Shown: positions 44,263 through 53,614 of the stretch, one piece after another
Layout of the letters: every line of letters starts with the position of its first letter
Position numbering within the stretch: the first letter of the stretch is position 1
From: Pseudonocardia endophytica
GTDB taxonomy: Bacteria; Actinomycetota; Actinomycetes; Mycobacteriales; Pseudonocardiaceae
Length of the DNA: 64,000 bases
NCBI RefSeq assembly: GCF_004339565.1
Contig: NZ_SMFZ01000001.1
Span: 496,001-560,000, forward strand
Direction: 5' to 3'
Notes under the pieces: model-generated
Seen by the model: the letters and a program-made list of their open reading frames with translations, nothing else
Database searches by the model: none
Told to the model about the DNA's origin: nothing
Program-made: the position numbers and the translations under genes

Positions 44263-45458
44263 GACCTGGTCACCTCCGGACGGAAGAGGACCTTCACAGC
44301 CCCGTCGTGCTTCTGCTGGAACATCGAGTACGCCTCGGGTGCGCTCTCGAGCGGCACGTGGTGGGTCGCGAAGTCCTCGGTGCCGAGAGGGTCACCGTCG
44401 GAGAGCAGCGGCAGGATCTCCGGCACCCAGTGCCAGACGTTCGCCTGCCCCATCCGCATCTGGATCTGCTTGTCGAACAACGTGAGCATCGGCATCGGGT
44501 CGGCCGTCCCGCCGTACACGCCGGACAGCGAGATCGTCCCTCCGCGACGGACGAGCCGGATGGCCAGGAGCAGCGCGGCCATCCGGTCGGTGCCGGCGTT
44601 GGACATGACCTTCTCCCCCACCGACTTCGGCAGAAGCCCGACCGCCTCGTGGGCGATCTTCCCGAGCGGCGAGCCGTGGGCCTCCATGCCGACGGCGTCG
44701 ATCACGGCGTCGGCCCCGCGCCCGTCGGTCGCCGCGCGGACGGCCTCGGCGACCTCGTCCTCGCCCCGGCCCAGGTCGAGCGCGGTCACGCCACGGCGTT
44801 CGACGCGGGTCAGGCGCTCCGGGACCAGGTCGATCCCGATCACCTGCTCGACGCCGTGCCGGCGGGCGATCCGGGTGGCCATGTCCCCGATCGGCCCGAG
44901 CCCGAGCACGACGAGCGTGCCGTCCTTCGGTGTCGCGGCGTACTGGACGGCCTGCCACGCGGTGGGCAGCACGTCGGACAGGAACACGAACCGGTCGTCC
45001 GGCGGGCCGTCCGGGACCTTGATCGGCAGCGTGTTGCCGAACGGCACCCGCAGGTACTCGGCCTGCCCGCCGGGCACCTGCCCGTAGAGCTTCGTGAAGC
45101 CGAACAGCGACGCACCCATCCCCTGATCGCGGTTCTGGGTCGTCTCGCACTGCGACTGCAGCCCGCGGTCGCACATCCAGCAGCTGCCGCACGACACGTT
45201 GAACGGGATCACGACCCGGTTGCCGACCTGCAGCTCGGTGACGCCGCTGCCCTTCTCCACGACGACGCCCATCGGCTCGTGGCCGAGGATGTCGCCCTCG
45301 GCCAGGAACGGGCCCATCACCTCGTACAGGTGCAGGTCGGAGCCGCACAGACCGCTGGACGTGATCTTCACGATCACGTCGGTGGGATCGGCGATCGCCG
45401 GGTCCGGAACGGTGTCGACACGGACGTCGTGGCGTCCGTGGTAAGTCAACGCTCGCAT
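44259..45458 (-). CDS. Zinc-dependent alcohol/formaldehyde dehydrogenase-like protein (MDR)
   Basis: 399 aa from ATG 45458 with AGAGGA upstream. Catalytic zinc site CGSDLHLY and GHEPMG, structural zinc cysteines in CGSCWMCDRGLQSQC, and NAD loop GLGPIGDMA. The long C-terminal insert (VGEKVMSNAGTDRMAAL) fits glutathione-independent formaldehyde dehydrogenase-like enzymes. It is paralogous to the gene at 55646. Coupled to the stress SDR by ATGA, it may detoxify aldehydes. Confidence 0.9.
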   Translation of the reverse strand: MRALTYHGRHDVRVDTVPDPAIADPTDVIVKITSSGLCGSDLHLYEVMGPFLAEGDILGHEPMGVVVEKGSGVTELQVGNRVVIPFNVSCGSCWMCDRGLQSQCETTQNRDQGMGASLFGFTKLYGQVPGGQAEYLRVPFGNTLPIKVPDGPPDDRFVFLSDVLPTAWQAVQYAATPKDGTLVVLGLGPIGDMATRIARRHGVEQVIGIDLVPERLTRVERRGVTALDLGRGEDEVAEAVRAATDGRGADAVIDAVGMEAHGSPLGKIAHEAVGLLPKSVGEKVMSNAGTDRMAALLLAIRLVRRGGTISLSGVYGGTADPMPMLTLFDKQIQMRMGQANVWHWVPEILPLLSDGDPLGTEDFATHHVPLESAPEAYSMFQQKHDGAVKVLFRPEVTRS

Positions 45459-45541
45459 GGAGCAGTCCTCTCGGTCGAGTTCGACAGACCGCGTACCCGT
45501 CGAGATCCGGTCCACGCGTGCGTGACGACGGCCACGGGCGT

Positions 45542-45566
45542 GGTTCGTGGGGCTACCCGCGGGTAA
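45542..45566 (+). promoter_or_regulatory. SigB/SigF-like promoter before an alpha/beta hydrolase
   Basis: GGTT (45542-45545), 15 bp, GGGTAA (45561-45566): GNNT-N14/16-GGGTA. The right element is part of the palindrome TACCCGCGGGTA (45554-45565), so a divergent element for the dehydrogenase operon is possible. The start codon at 45612 is about 45 bp downstream. Confidence 0.4.
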
Positions 45567-45611
45567 GCGGGCCGTCGACCGCACCATGTCGACCGCACCA
45601 CGAGGAGGCGA

Positions 45612-46472
45612 GTGCTCTCGTCGATGATCGTCGGTGGCCTGCACGGGTTCGCCAGGGCGACCGCGCTCGGGCTCGACCGGAACCGCGGCGAGCCGCCGGA
45701 GCACCTCGCGGCCCGCCCCGGGACCCACTCGGCGCTGCTCATCGGGGGTTTCGCCACCACGACGCCGTTGCTCGGGCCGCTCGAGCACTGGCTGATCGCA
45801 CTGGGCTACGACGTGGTCCCGACGGCCGTCGGAGCGGGTCTGGCCTGTGGCAGGCGGACCGTCGACGCGCTCGAGTCGATCGTGCGCGACGAGACCGATC
45901 ACAGCGGACGGCGCGTACAACTCGTCGGGCACAGCCGTGGCGGGCAGTTCGCCCGCTCGCTCGCCCACCGGGTGCCGGACCGCGTGTCCGGCGTCGTGAC
46001 CGTCGCGACCCCGTTCGACCTCGCGAAACTGTCCTGGCCGATGCGGGCGCTCCTCGGCGCGGTCGCCGGGGCGCGGGCCACCGGGGTCGAGGGCGTCGCC
46101 GGTGTCGGATGCCTCGTCGGGAACTGCTGCCGCACGTTCCGGACGCAGATGCACGGCCCGTTGCCCGATGGGGTCGCGTTCACGAGCATCTGGTCGCCCG
46201 ACGACCGCGTCGCGCCACCTGCGGCCTGCCGGGAACCCGAGGCCGAGAACGTCGAGGTCCGAGGCGGTCACAACGCGTTGCTCACCGGCACGCATGCGCG
46301 GCGGGCCGTCGCCGAGGCTCTCCTGCGCGGTACCCGCCGCAGGTCACGCCCCCGCTCACGCTCGTCGCGTAGCACGCACGACCGCCGTCGGGGGCCGGCC
46401 GTGCCGGCCAGCGTACCTCCGATCCAGGCGACCACACCTCCGTCAGGCGTCGCCCGGGCGGCAGGCGCGTGA
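45612..46472 (+). CDS. Alpha/beta hydrolase with disordered C-terminus
   Basis: 286 aa from GTG 45612 (ATG 45624 is also possible). The core contains LIGGFATTTPLL, GHSRGGQFARSLA (Ser nucleophile in GxSxG), a likely acid in SIWSPDDRV and His in VRGGHNALLTG. Several cysteines (GCLVGNCC) sit in the lid region. The last 45 residues are Arg/Pro-rich and probably unstructured. Upstream is a SigB/SigF-like promoter element. Lipase-like or thioesterase activity is plausible; substrate unknown. Confidence 0.8.
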   Translation: MLSSMIVGGLHGFARATALGLDRNRGEPPEHLAARPGTHSALLIGGFATTTPLLGPLEHWLIALGYDVVPTAVGAGLACGRRTVDALESIVRDETDHSGRRVQLVGHSRGGQFARSLAHRVPDRVSGVVTVATPFDLAKLSWPMRALLGAVAGARATGVEGVAGVGCLVGNCCRTFRTQMHGPLPDGVAFTSIWSPDDRVAPPAACREPEAENVEVRGGHNALLTGTHARRAVAEALLRGTRRRSRPRSRSSRSTHDRRRGPAVPASVPPIQATTPPSGVARAAGA

Positions 46473-46618
46473 TTGGAGGCACTGGCAGCGGATAGAGGCG
46501 GCAGCGCCCAGTTCTACCCCGTTGCCGGGAGGACCGCGACGACCGCGACGGAACCCCGCTCCGCCCCGTCGTCAGAACGTCCGCACCCGGCACCCGGCCA
46601 GGCAAGGGATCCCGTCTG

Positions 46619-47374
46619 GTGCACATGCTGAGCACCACGGATCCGAAGGGCATCGCGATCCTGTACCTGGTCACGTCGTTCGGGTTCTTCCTGGCCGGCG
46701 GCGCGATGGCGCTGCTGATGCGCGCCGAGCTCGCCCGCCCGGAGCTGCAGTTCCTCTCCACCGAGCAGTACAACCAGCTGTTCACCATGCACGGCACGAT
46801 CATGCTGCTGCTGAACGCGACGCCGATCCTGTTCGGCTTCGCGAACTACATCATGCCGCTGCAGATCGGCGCCCCGGAACCGTCGCGGCTCATCGTGTCC
46901 GGGCTCGGCGCGATCCTCGGCGCGGTGAACTTCGTGACGACGACGGCGTGCATGCGCGCCCCCCGGCATGACGATGTTCCGGATGCCGATCTTCAGCTGG
47001 AACATCTTCATCACGGCGCTGCTGATCCTGATCGCGTTCCCGATCCTCACCGCAGGCCTGCTGGGCCTCGCCGCGGACCGCCACCTCGGCGCGCACGTGT
47101 TCGACCCGGCCAACGGCGGCGTGATCCTCTGGCAGCACCTGTTCTGGTTCTTCGGCCATCCCGAGGTCTACATCGTCGCGCTGCCGTTCTTCGGCATCGT
47201 GTCCGAGGTCTTCCCGGTGTTCTCCCGCAAGCCGGTGTTCGGCTACAAGGGCCTGATCTACGCGAACATCGCGATCGCGTCGCTGTCCGTGGCGGTGTGG
47301 GCGCACCACATGCACGCCACCGGCGGGGTGCTGCTCGCGTTCTTCTCGCCGACGGCGGCGTGTCCGTCCTGGTG
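46619..47374 (+). pseudogene. ctaD: Cytochrome c oxidase subunit I (ctaD) with internal deletion and frameshift
   Basis: The N-part ([32 protein letters not shown]) and middle ([32 protein letters not shown]) are unmistakable subunit I. The N-terminal start is missing, about 50 residues after QIGAP are deleted, and a run of six C near 46960 shifts the frame by one. The sequence stops after [17 protein letters not shown], losing the second half with the last haem ligands. It cannot make an oxidase. A sequencing error in the C-run would repair only the shift. Confidence 0.88.
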
Positions 47375-47576
47375 ATCTCCGGTGACGTCACGGCGGAGGC
47401 GGCGGCGCACCCGACCGGCCCGCCGGACCCGCGCCACCCGCCTGAGACGCAGGCTCGGTGTCCGACGATGGACGCCAAGAAGATCTGGCCCGACGGCTGG
47501 CAGTCGCCGCGGCCGTACATCCGCATCGTTTCGCAGCCGCAGAACAGCTGATCCACGCCCCGTCGGACACGTGAGC

Positions 47577-48401
47577 TCAGAGGTTCGGGGTCAGCCCGAT
47601 GTGGCGCAGGTAGCGCTGCGCGGAGCGCACGACGGCGTCGTGCGCGTCGCCCTGCACGACGTGTCCCCACCAGGCGCCGAACAGCGACGCGTAGCGGACA
47701 CCGGACAGGATCCGGACGGCGCGACGGACGGTGTCCGGGTGCGCCGGGATCAGGTTCGGGTAGCTGTACATGAAGCCGACCCACCGGCGGTCCGGAACGA
47801 CCGTGACGATGTCGCCCGCGCAGAGCGCGCCGCGCCCGTCTACACCGTCGGCCCAGTGCAGGACGGTCCCGCCTGCGAAGTGCACGCCGAGGTGCAGCAG
47901 CATCCGGCCGGGCAGCACCTCGAGCGCGTCGCCGTCCCACGGCGCGACCTCGACGCCGCGCGGGACCCAGTCGCGGTCGGCGGCGTGCACGTGGATCGGG
48001 GCGTCGAACTCGCGACCCCACGCCGCCATCGTCGAGTAGTAGTGCGGGTGCGAGATCGCGATCGCGGCGACGCCGCCGAGCTCGTGCACCCGGGCCACCG
48101 TGTCGTCGTCGAGCAGGGCGGTGCAGTCCCACAGCACGTTCCCGCCCTCCCCCGGCACGAGCAGCGCGCGTTGCGCGATCCCGAGGTCCGGGGTCGTTCC
48201 GACGCCCCACAGGCCGCGAACCTCCTCCCGGACCTCGCCGCGGAACCCGTCGGCCCGCAGGCGCGCGACCGTCGTCCAGCGCTGGCCGCCCCAGTCGACG
48301 TACTCCCGCTCGTCGGTGCAGACCGGGCATTCCGCCGGGTCGACGGCCTGCGGGTACTGGACACCACACCGCGGGCACAGCGGCACGTCCTGCAATGACA
48401 T
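47577..48401 (-). CDS. Metallo-beta-lactamase-fold protein with N-terminal zinc ribbon
   Basis: 274 aa from ATG 48401 with GGAGG upstream. Residues 1-30 carry two CxxC pairs (CPRCG, CPVC). The rest has MBL-fold order: ALLVPGEGGNVLWDC, then SHPHYYS where HxHxDH is expected, so Asp and the last His are replaced by Tyr and Ser; later GDIVTVVPDRRW keeps the bridging Asp. Metal binding at the active site may thus be reduced. Proteins of this kind are annotated as hydrolases without known substrate. Confidence 0.75.
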   Translation of the reverse strand: MSLQDVPLCPRCGVQYPQAVDPAECPVCTDEREYVDWGGQRWTTVARLRADGFRGEVREEVRGLWGVGTTPDLGIAQRALLVPGEGGNVLWDCTALLDDDTVARVHELGGVAAIAISHPHYYSTMAAWGREFDAPIHVHAADRDWVPRGVEVAPWDGDALEVLPGRMLLHLGVHFAGGTVLHWADGVDGRGALCAGDIVTVVPDRRWVGFMYSYPNLIPAHPDTVRRAVRILSGVRYASLFGAWWGHVVQGDAHDAVVRSAQRYLRHIGLTPNL

Positions 48402-48508
48402 CGCGACCTCCGATCGCACCGTTCGAGTGGTGGGCGCACGGGTTTAGCCGCCCGACTGGCGGGCACAGATTCCGCCGTAAGCGCTTGTTCATCCAGAGGG
48501 GAGTGACG

Positions 48509-49789
48509 GTGTCCGAACCGGCCGACGTGTTCGTTCTCGGGCTCGACGACCACAACCGTGAGATCCTCGAGCAGCTACCGGACGCCGGGCGACGTTACCG
48601 GTTCCACCCACTGCTGACGATCGAGGAGCTGCAGTACCGGGACGAGATCCCGCTGGCCGAGCTGCTGGACCAGGCGAGACGCGGGCTCGACGCGTTCGAC
48701 GGCACGGTCGCGGCCGTGATCGGGTTCTGGGACTTCCCGGTGAGCACGATGGTTCCGCTGCTCTGCAAGCACGTGCAGAGGAACTGCGCAAGCCTCGAGG
48801 CAGTGGTCAAGTGCGAACACAAGTACTGGAGCCGGCTCGAGCAGTCCTCCGTGACCGAGGACTACCCCGCGTTCGGGCTGGTCGACCCGGACAACGACAC
48901 CGAGCCGCCGGACGGCGTCGGCTTCCCGATGTGGGTCAAGCCGGTGAAGTCGTTCTCCTCGGCGCTCGCGTTCGGTGTCGATGACGTCGACGGGTTCCGT
49001 GACGCCCTCACCCACATCCGGGGCGGCATCGGGTTCGTCGGCGAGCCGTTCGAGGTCGTCCTCGACGAGCTCGACCTGCCCGACGAGATCGCCGCGCTGG
49101 GCGGGCGCGCGTGCCTGGCCGAGGAGACCGCCACGGGCAGGCAGGTGACGCTGGAGGGCTACGCCCGCGGCGAGGACGTGCACGTGTTCGGCGTCGTCGA
49201 CACGATCAACCGCGACGACGTGGCGAGCCAGGACCGGTTTCGCTACCCCTCGACGTTGCCCGACGCGGTGGCCGAGCGGATGGCCGACATCGCGCGTCGG
49301 ATCGTCCGGCGGGTCGGTCTCGACTCCACCACGTTCAACATCGAGTTCTTCTGGGATCCCGAGGCCGACCGGATCCGGGTGCTCGAGGTGAACCCGCGGC
49401 ACTCGCAGTCGCACGCGGAGCTGTTCGCCGACGTCGACGGCGTCGCCAACCACTACGCGATGGTGGAGCTCGCGCTGGGCCACGACCCGTCGATGCCGTC
49501 CCGACAGGGCCGGTACGCGACGGCGTCCAAGTGGTTCCTGCGTCACCTGTCCGACGGTGTGGTGCGCCGGGTGCCGACCGCCGACGAGATCGCCGAGGTC
49601 GAGCGCGAGGTCGGCGGCACGACCATCGACGTCATCGTCACCGAGGGCGACCGGCTCTCCGAGCTGCCCGACCAGGACAGCTACAGCTACAAGATCGCGA
49701 ATGTCTACGTGGGCGGGGCCGACGACTCCGAGGTGCGCAAGCGCTTCGAGCGCTGCGCCGAGCTGCTCCACTTCGAGTTCGACAGCTGA
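48509..49789 (+). CDS. ATP-grasp ligase, unknown substrate
   Basis: 426 aa from GTG 48509, chosen because GAGGGGAG lies at proper distance (GTG 48503 is too close). ATP-grasp features: VVKCEHKYWSRLEQ, FPMWVKPVKSFSS (ATP-binding Lys), LAEETATGRQVTLEGYARG, and Mg-binding end FNIEFFWDPEADRIRVLEVNPR in two pieces (Glu and Asn). These enzymes join a carboxylate to an amine or thiol through an acyl-phosphate. It is followed 26 bp later by a CocE-type hydrolase, suggesting a linked pathway for an amide or ester. Confidence 0.85.
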   Translation: MSEPADVFVLGLDDHNREILEQLPDAGRRYRFHPLLTIEELQYRDEIPLAELLDQARRGLDAFDGTVAAVIGFWDFPVSTMVPLLCKHVQRNCASLEAVVKCEHKYWSRLEQSSVTEDYPAFGLVDPDNDTEPPDGVGFPMWVKPVKSFSSALAFGVDDVDGFRDALTHIRGGIGFVGEPFEVVLDELDLPDEIAALGGRACLAEETATGRQVTLEGYARGEDVHVFGVVDTINRDDVASQDRFRYPSTLPDAVAERMADIARRIVRRVGLDSTTFNIEFFWDPEADRIRVLEVNPRHSQSHAELFADVDGVANHYAMVELALGHDPSMPSRQGRYATASKWFLRHLSDGVVRRVPTADEIAEVEREVGGTTIDVIVTEGDRLSELPDQDSYSYKIANVYVGGADDSEVRKRFERCAELLHFEFDS

Positions 49790-49815
49790 TCCCGAACGGA
49801 AGGAGCGCCGCAGGA

Positions 49816-51843
49816 GTGCGCACGGTGACGTCGCTGCCCTACGAGGTCCACGAGACCGAGCACACGCTGATCCCGCTGTCCGACGGCACCCGGCTGGCGG
49901 CGCGGATCTGGCGTCCGGACGCCGATGAGGCCGGGCCGGTGCCGGCGATCCTGGAGCTCGTCCCGTACCGCAAGCGTGACCACACCGCACCCCGCGACGC
50001 TGTGCACCACCCCTACCTGGCCGGGCGCGGCTATGCGGGGGTCCGAGTGGACCTGCGGGGCAGCGGCGACTCCGACGGCGTGCTCACCGACGAGTACACC
50101 GACCAGGAGCTGTGCGACGCCGAGGAGGTGCTGGCCTGGCTGGCCGCCCAGCCGTGGTGCAGCGGACGGACCGGGATGATGGGTATCTCCTGGGGCGGGT
50201 TCAACGCGCTGCAGGTCGCCGCCCGCCGTCCGGAGAGCCTCGGCGCGATCGCGGCCGTCGCGTTCTCCGACGACCGCTACGCCGACGACGTGCACTACAT
50301 GGGCGGCTGCCTGCTCGGCGACAACCTGTCCTGGGCATCCACGATGTTCTCGTTCAACTCCCTGCCACCGGACCCCGAGCTCGTCGGCGACCGGTGGCGC
50401 GACCTCTGGCACGGGCGTCTCGAGGGCAGCGGCCTGTGGGTGGACACGTGGCTGCGCCACCAGCGCCGCGACGCGTATTGGCGCCGCGGCTCGGTCTGCG
50501 AGGACTACTCGGCGGTCGCGTGCCCGGTGCTCGCCGTCAGCGGCTGGGCCGACGGCTACTCGAACGCCGTGTTCCGGGTGCTGGAGCACCTCGACGTACC
50601 CCGGCAGGGCCTGATCGGGCCGTGGTCGCACAAGTACCCGCACCTCGGCAGCCCCGGACCAGCCGTCGGGTTCCTGCAGGAGCTCGTGCGCTGGTGGGAC
50701 CGCTGGCTCAAGGACGACACCACCAACGGCGTCGACGACCAGCCGATGCTGCGCACGTTCATGCAGGACACCGTGCCGCCGTCGACGTCCTACGGCGACC
50801 GGCCCGGGCGGTGGGTCGGTGAACCGTCCTGGCCGTCCCCGCACGTGGACCGTGTCCGGTACGCGCTCGAACCGCGCCGGATCGCCGCGCGCGACGAGAC
50901 CGCGGCCACGGCCGAGATGCCGGTCAGCTCGCCGCTGTCGGTAGGCCAGTTCGCCGGCAAGTGGTGCTCCTACAGCGCTCCGCCGGACCTGCCCTACGAC
51001 CAGCGCGAGGAGGACGGCGGCTCGCTCGTGTTCGACTCCGACGTCCTCGACGAGCCGTACGAGATCCTCGGCGCGCCCGAGCTGGACCTCGTGGTCGCCT
51101 CCGACCGGCCGGTCGCGATGGTCGCCGCCCGCATCTCCGACGTCGCCCCGGACGGCGCCGCCACCCGCGTCACCTACGGACTGCTCAACCTCACCCACCG
51201 CGACTCGCACGCCGAGCCCCAGCCGCTGGAGCCGGGCAGGCGCTACCGTGTCCGGCTCACGTTGAACGGTGTCGCGCAACGCTTCCCGGCCGGCCACCGG
51301 ATCCGGCTGTCGCTGTCCACGTCGTACTGGCCGCTGGCCTGGACGCCGCCGGAACCGGTCCGGCTGACCGTCGTCACCGGATCGTCGGGGCTCACGCTGC
51401 CGCTGCGCCGCACCGGCGACCCGGACGAGGTGACGGTCCGGCCGTTCGACCCGCCCGAGGGCACGCCGCCACCCGCGACCACCCGGACCCGAGACGGCGA
51501 CCAGCGATGGGAACTGACCCGCAACCTCGTCGACGACCGGTCCCAGCTGCACGTCGTCAACGACTCCGGCGGCTACCGGCTCGACGACATCGGACTCGTG
51601 GTCGACGAACGCGTCGAGGAGCGCTACTCGTTCCGGGCCGACGACACCGACTCGGTTCGCGGCGAAGTCACCGCCCGGGTGTCGCTGTCCCGAGACGACT
51701 GGCGAGTACGCACCGAGACACGCACAGTCATGACCTCCGACGGTTCGCACTTCCACCTGCACGCCCAGCTCGACGCCTACGAGAACGACGAGCGCGTGGT
51801 GTCGCGCAACTGGAACACCTCGGTTCCCCGCGACGGCGTGTGA
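49816..51843 (+). CDS. CocE/NonD-family hydrolase (X-Pro dipeptidyl-peptidase S15 type)
   Basis: 675 aa from GTG 49816 (GTG 49825 possible). N-terminal catalytic domain: RVDLRGSGDSDG, GMMGISWGGFNALQ (Ser nucleophile in GxSxGG), SGWADGYSN (Asp) and GPWSHKYPHLG (His). A C-terminal jelly-roll domain starts near 360 (PLSVGQFAGKWC, LDLVVASDRPVAMV, HRIRLSLSTSYWP), as in cocaine esterase and X-Pro peptidases. No signal peptide. It may cleave the bond type made by the ATP-grasp enzyme or process peptide substrates. Confidence 0.9.
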   Translation: MRTVTSLPYEVHETEHTLIPLSDGTRLAARIWRPDADEAGPVPAILELVPYRKRDHTAPRDAVHHPYLAGRGYAGVRVDLRGSGDSDGVLTDEYTDQELCDAEEVLAWLAAQPWCSGRTGMMGISWGGFNALQVAARRPESLGAIAAVAFSDDRYADDVHYMGGCLLGDNLSWASTMFSFNSLPPDPELVGDRWRDLWHGRLEGSGLWVDTWLRHQRRDAYWRRGSVCEDYSAVACPVLAVSGWADGYSNAVFRVLEHLDVPRQGLIGPWSHKYPHLGSPGPAVGFLQELVRWWDRWLKDDTTNGVDDQPMLRTFMQDTVPPSTSYGDRPGRWVGEPSWPSPHVDRVRYALEPRRIAARDETAATAEMPVSSPLSVGQFAGKWCSYSAPPDLPYDQREEDGGSLVFDSDVLDEPYEILGAPELDLVVASDRPVAMVAARISDVAPDGAATRVTYGLLNLTHRDSHAEPQPLEPGRRYRVRLTLNGVAQRFPAGHRIRLSLSTSYWPLAWTPPEPVRLTVVTGSSGLTLPLRRTGDPDEVTVRPFDPPEGTPPPATTRTRDGDQRWELTRNLVDDRSQLHVVNDSGGYRLDDIGLVVDERVEERYSFRADDTDSVRGEVTARVSLSRDDWRVRTETRTVMTSDGSHFHLHAQLDAYENDERVVSRNWNTSVPRDGV

Positions 51844-51846
51844 AGA

Positions 51847-52098
51847 TCAGCGCCCCGGCAGGCGTGGGATCGCCGACCGCAGGTCGTCGAGCGAGGCGTC
51901 CACGTCCACGGCGGCCTCGCGCAGCTCGTCCTCGCCGCGCCCGCCCACTGCGCACGGAATGGGCCGGATGACCTGCGGCGGCCGGGCCCTGACGTCCCAC
52001 GGCGAGTCGCGACCGGGGCCGTGCGCGGCGAACGCCCGCGAATGGGCCACCGCGTGGTGGTAGACGGAGTCGACCAGCGTGCCGTCGACGTCGGTCAC
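51847..52098 (-). pseudogene. HAD-superfamily phosphatase with large internal deletion
   Basis: 83 codons from GTG 52098. The N-terminus MTDVDGTLVDSVYHHAVAHS is a perfect HAD motif I (Asp-x-Asp-Gly-Thr). After about 35 residues it jumps to what looks like the C-terminal end of the same family (GGRGEDELREAAVDV, ASLDDLRSAI). Motifs II-IV and the cap domain are missing (normal length about 200-220). The frame is kept, so a short peptide could be made, but not an active phosphatase. Confidence 0.75.
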
Positions 52099-52193
52099 CG
52101 CGGTCCGTCGTGCTCGTCATGACGGTGCATCGCCGCTGCCCGGTGGTCCCACGGGTCGCCGGGCACAACGGTCGGGAAACCCCTGTCACCGAT

Positions 52194-52218
52194 GCATGGG
52201 CGCCTCGCTCCCGGGTAG
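52194..52218 (+). promoter_or_regulatory. SigB/SigF-like promoter giving a leaderless P450 transcript
   Basis: GCAT (52194-52197), 15 bp, GGGTAG (52213-52218), then 9 nt to ATG 52228. There is no ribosome binding site in those 9 nt, and a transcription start 6-9 bp after the -10 element would fall at or next to the ATG. Confidence 0.55.
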
Positions 52219-52227
52219 GCGGTCGAC

Positions 52228-53586
52228 ATGTCGACCGCTACGCCCACCACTGACACCCGGTCCGGTCTCGCCACGGCGTCCGTCGCGGATACGGCGGCCG
52301 TCGTCGGCGGGGCGATCGCCCCGATCCTCGCCCAGGGTGTCATCGCCCGCCGCCCTCCGGTCGTCCGGCTGGCCGGGCTGCTCGGCACCGACGACCGCAG
52401 CGTCCGCCTGCTCCAGCAGATCCAGGAGCGCTACGGCACCGGCCCGGTGCGGCTCCCCGTGCCCGGCCGCTCGGTCGCGCTCGTCCTGGGAGCCGACGAC
52501 GTGCACCGCGTCCTCGACGGCACCCCCGAGCCGTTCGCAGCGGCGACCTGGGAGAAGCGCGGCGCCCTCGGCCAGTTCCAGCCGCACGGCGTCCTCGTCT
52601 CGCACGGCGCCGCCCGCGACGAACGCCGTCGCTTCACCGAGTCGGTGCTCGACACCGGGTCCCCGCTGCACGCGCAGGCCGGGTCCATCACCCGCGTCGT
52701 GCGCGATGAGTCGCTTCACCTGCGAGAACGCTCCGAACAGGCGGGTGTGCTCGACTGGGACGCGTTCGTCACCGCATGGTGGCGGATCGTGCGCCGCATC
52801 GTGCTCGGCGACACCGCTCGCTCCGACCACCGGCTCACCGACCTGCTGACCCGGATGCGCCGTCGAGGCAACCTCTCCGTCCTCGCCCCGAAGCGCGACG
52901 ACCTGCGCGAGCGGTGGCGGCGCGGCGTGCGCGGCTACCTGGACGATCCGCAGCCGGGCAGCCTGGCCGAGATGGTCACCGGCGCCGAGCAGGCCGGCGA
53001 CGCACCCGAGGACCAGATCGGGCACTGGCTGTTCGCGTTCGACCCGGGCGGCGCGGTGACCCTGCGCGCGCTCGCCCTGCTCGCCACCGACCCGCAGCTG
53101 CGCGGACGGGCCCGTGCGGAGACCGCCGGTCGGGACCTGGACGGTCCGCAGGAGCTGCCGCTGCTGCGCTCGACGGTGCTGGAGTCGGCCCGCCTGTGGC
53201 CGACGACGCCGCTGCTGCTCCGCGAGACCACAGAGCCCACCGAATGGGCAGGCGGCGAGCTGCCGTCGCACACCGCGTTGCTCGTTCCGGCCTGGTTCCT
53301 GCATCGCGACGCGTCCACCCGCGACGACGCTGACCGCGCCGACCCGGACCAGTGGCTCGACGGCCACGCCCGCGAGGACTGGATGCTCACACCGTTCTCC
53401 GGGGGACCGGGTGTGTGCCCGGGACGCGAGCTCGTGCTGTTCGTCGCAAGCTCGGTGCTCGCGACTCTGCTCGAGGACCACCACCACGTGCTCCTGCCGC
53501 CGGAGCGATTCCGCGCCGATGCACCGCTTCCCCGCGGCCTCAACCCGTACGCCCTGCGGTTCGGCGTGTCCCGCTCGACAGTGTGA
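52228..53586 (+). CDS. Cytochrome P450
   Basis: 452 aa. K-helix ESAR (Glu319/Arg322), haem loop FSGGPGVCPGRE with the Cys ligand at 397, and an I-helix reading LFAFDPGGAVTLRAL. The usual acid-alcohol pair (A/G-G-x-D/E-T) of the I-helix is not present at its normal place, as in some peroxygenase- or dehydratase-like P450s. No redox partner is encoded nearby. It is preceded by a GGGTAG promoter-like box 9 nt upstream of the ATG, suggesting stress-sigma control. Substrate unknown. Confidence 0.88.
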   Translation: MSTATPTTDTRSGLATASVADTAAVVGGAIAPILAQGVIARRPPVVRLAGLLGTDDRSVRLLQQIQERYGTGPVRLPVPGRSVALVLGADDVHRVLDGTPEPFAAATWEKRGALGQFQPHGVLVSHGAARDERRRFTESVLDTGSPLHAQAGSITRVVRDESLHLRERSEQAGVLDWDAFVTAWWRIVRRIVLGDTARSDHRLTDLLTRMRRRGNLSVLAPKRDDLRERWRRGVRGYLDDPQPGSLAEMVTGAEQAGDAPEDQIGHWLFAFDPGGAVTLRALALLATDPQLRGRARAETAGRDLDGPQELPLLRSTVLESARLWPTTPLLLRETTEPTEWAGGELPSHTALLVPAWFLHRDASTRDDADRADPDQWLDGHAREDWMLTPFSGGPGVCPGRELVLFVASSVLATLLEDHHHVLLPPERFRADAPLPRGLNPYALRFGVSRSTV

Positions 53587-53614
53587 GATGGCCGAGTAAG
53601 AACACGATGCACCC

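Noticed and set aside
47375..47551. Continuation of the first ctaD frame after the truncated end
   Set aside because: The tail does not resemble cytochrome oxidase or another family I know; treated as non-coding.
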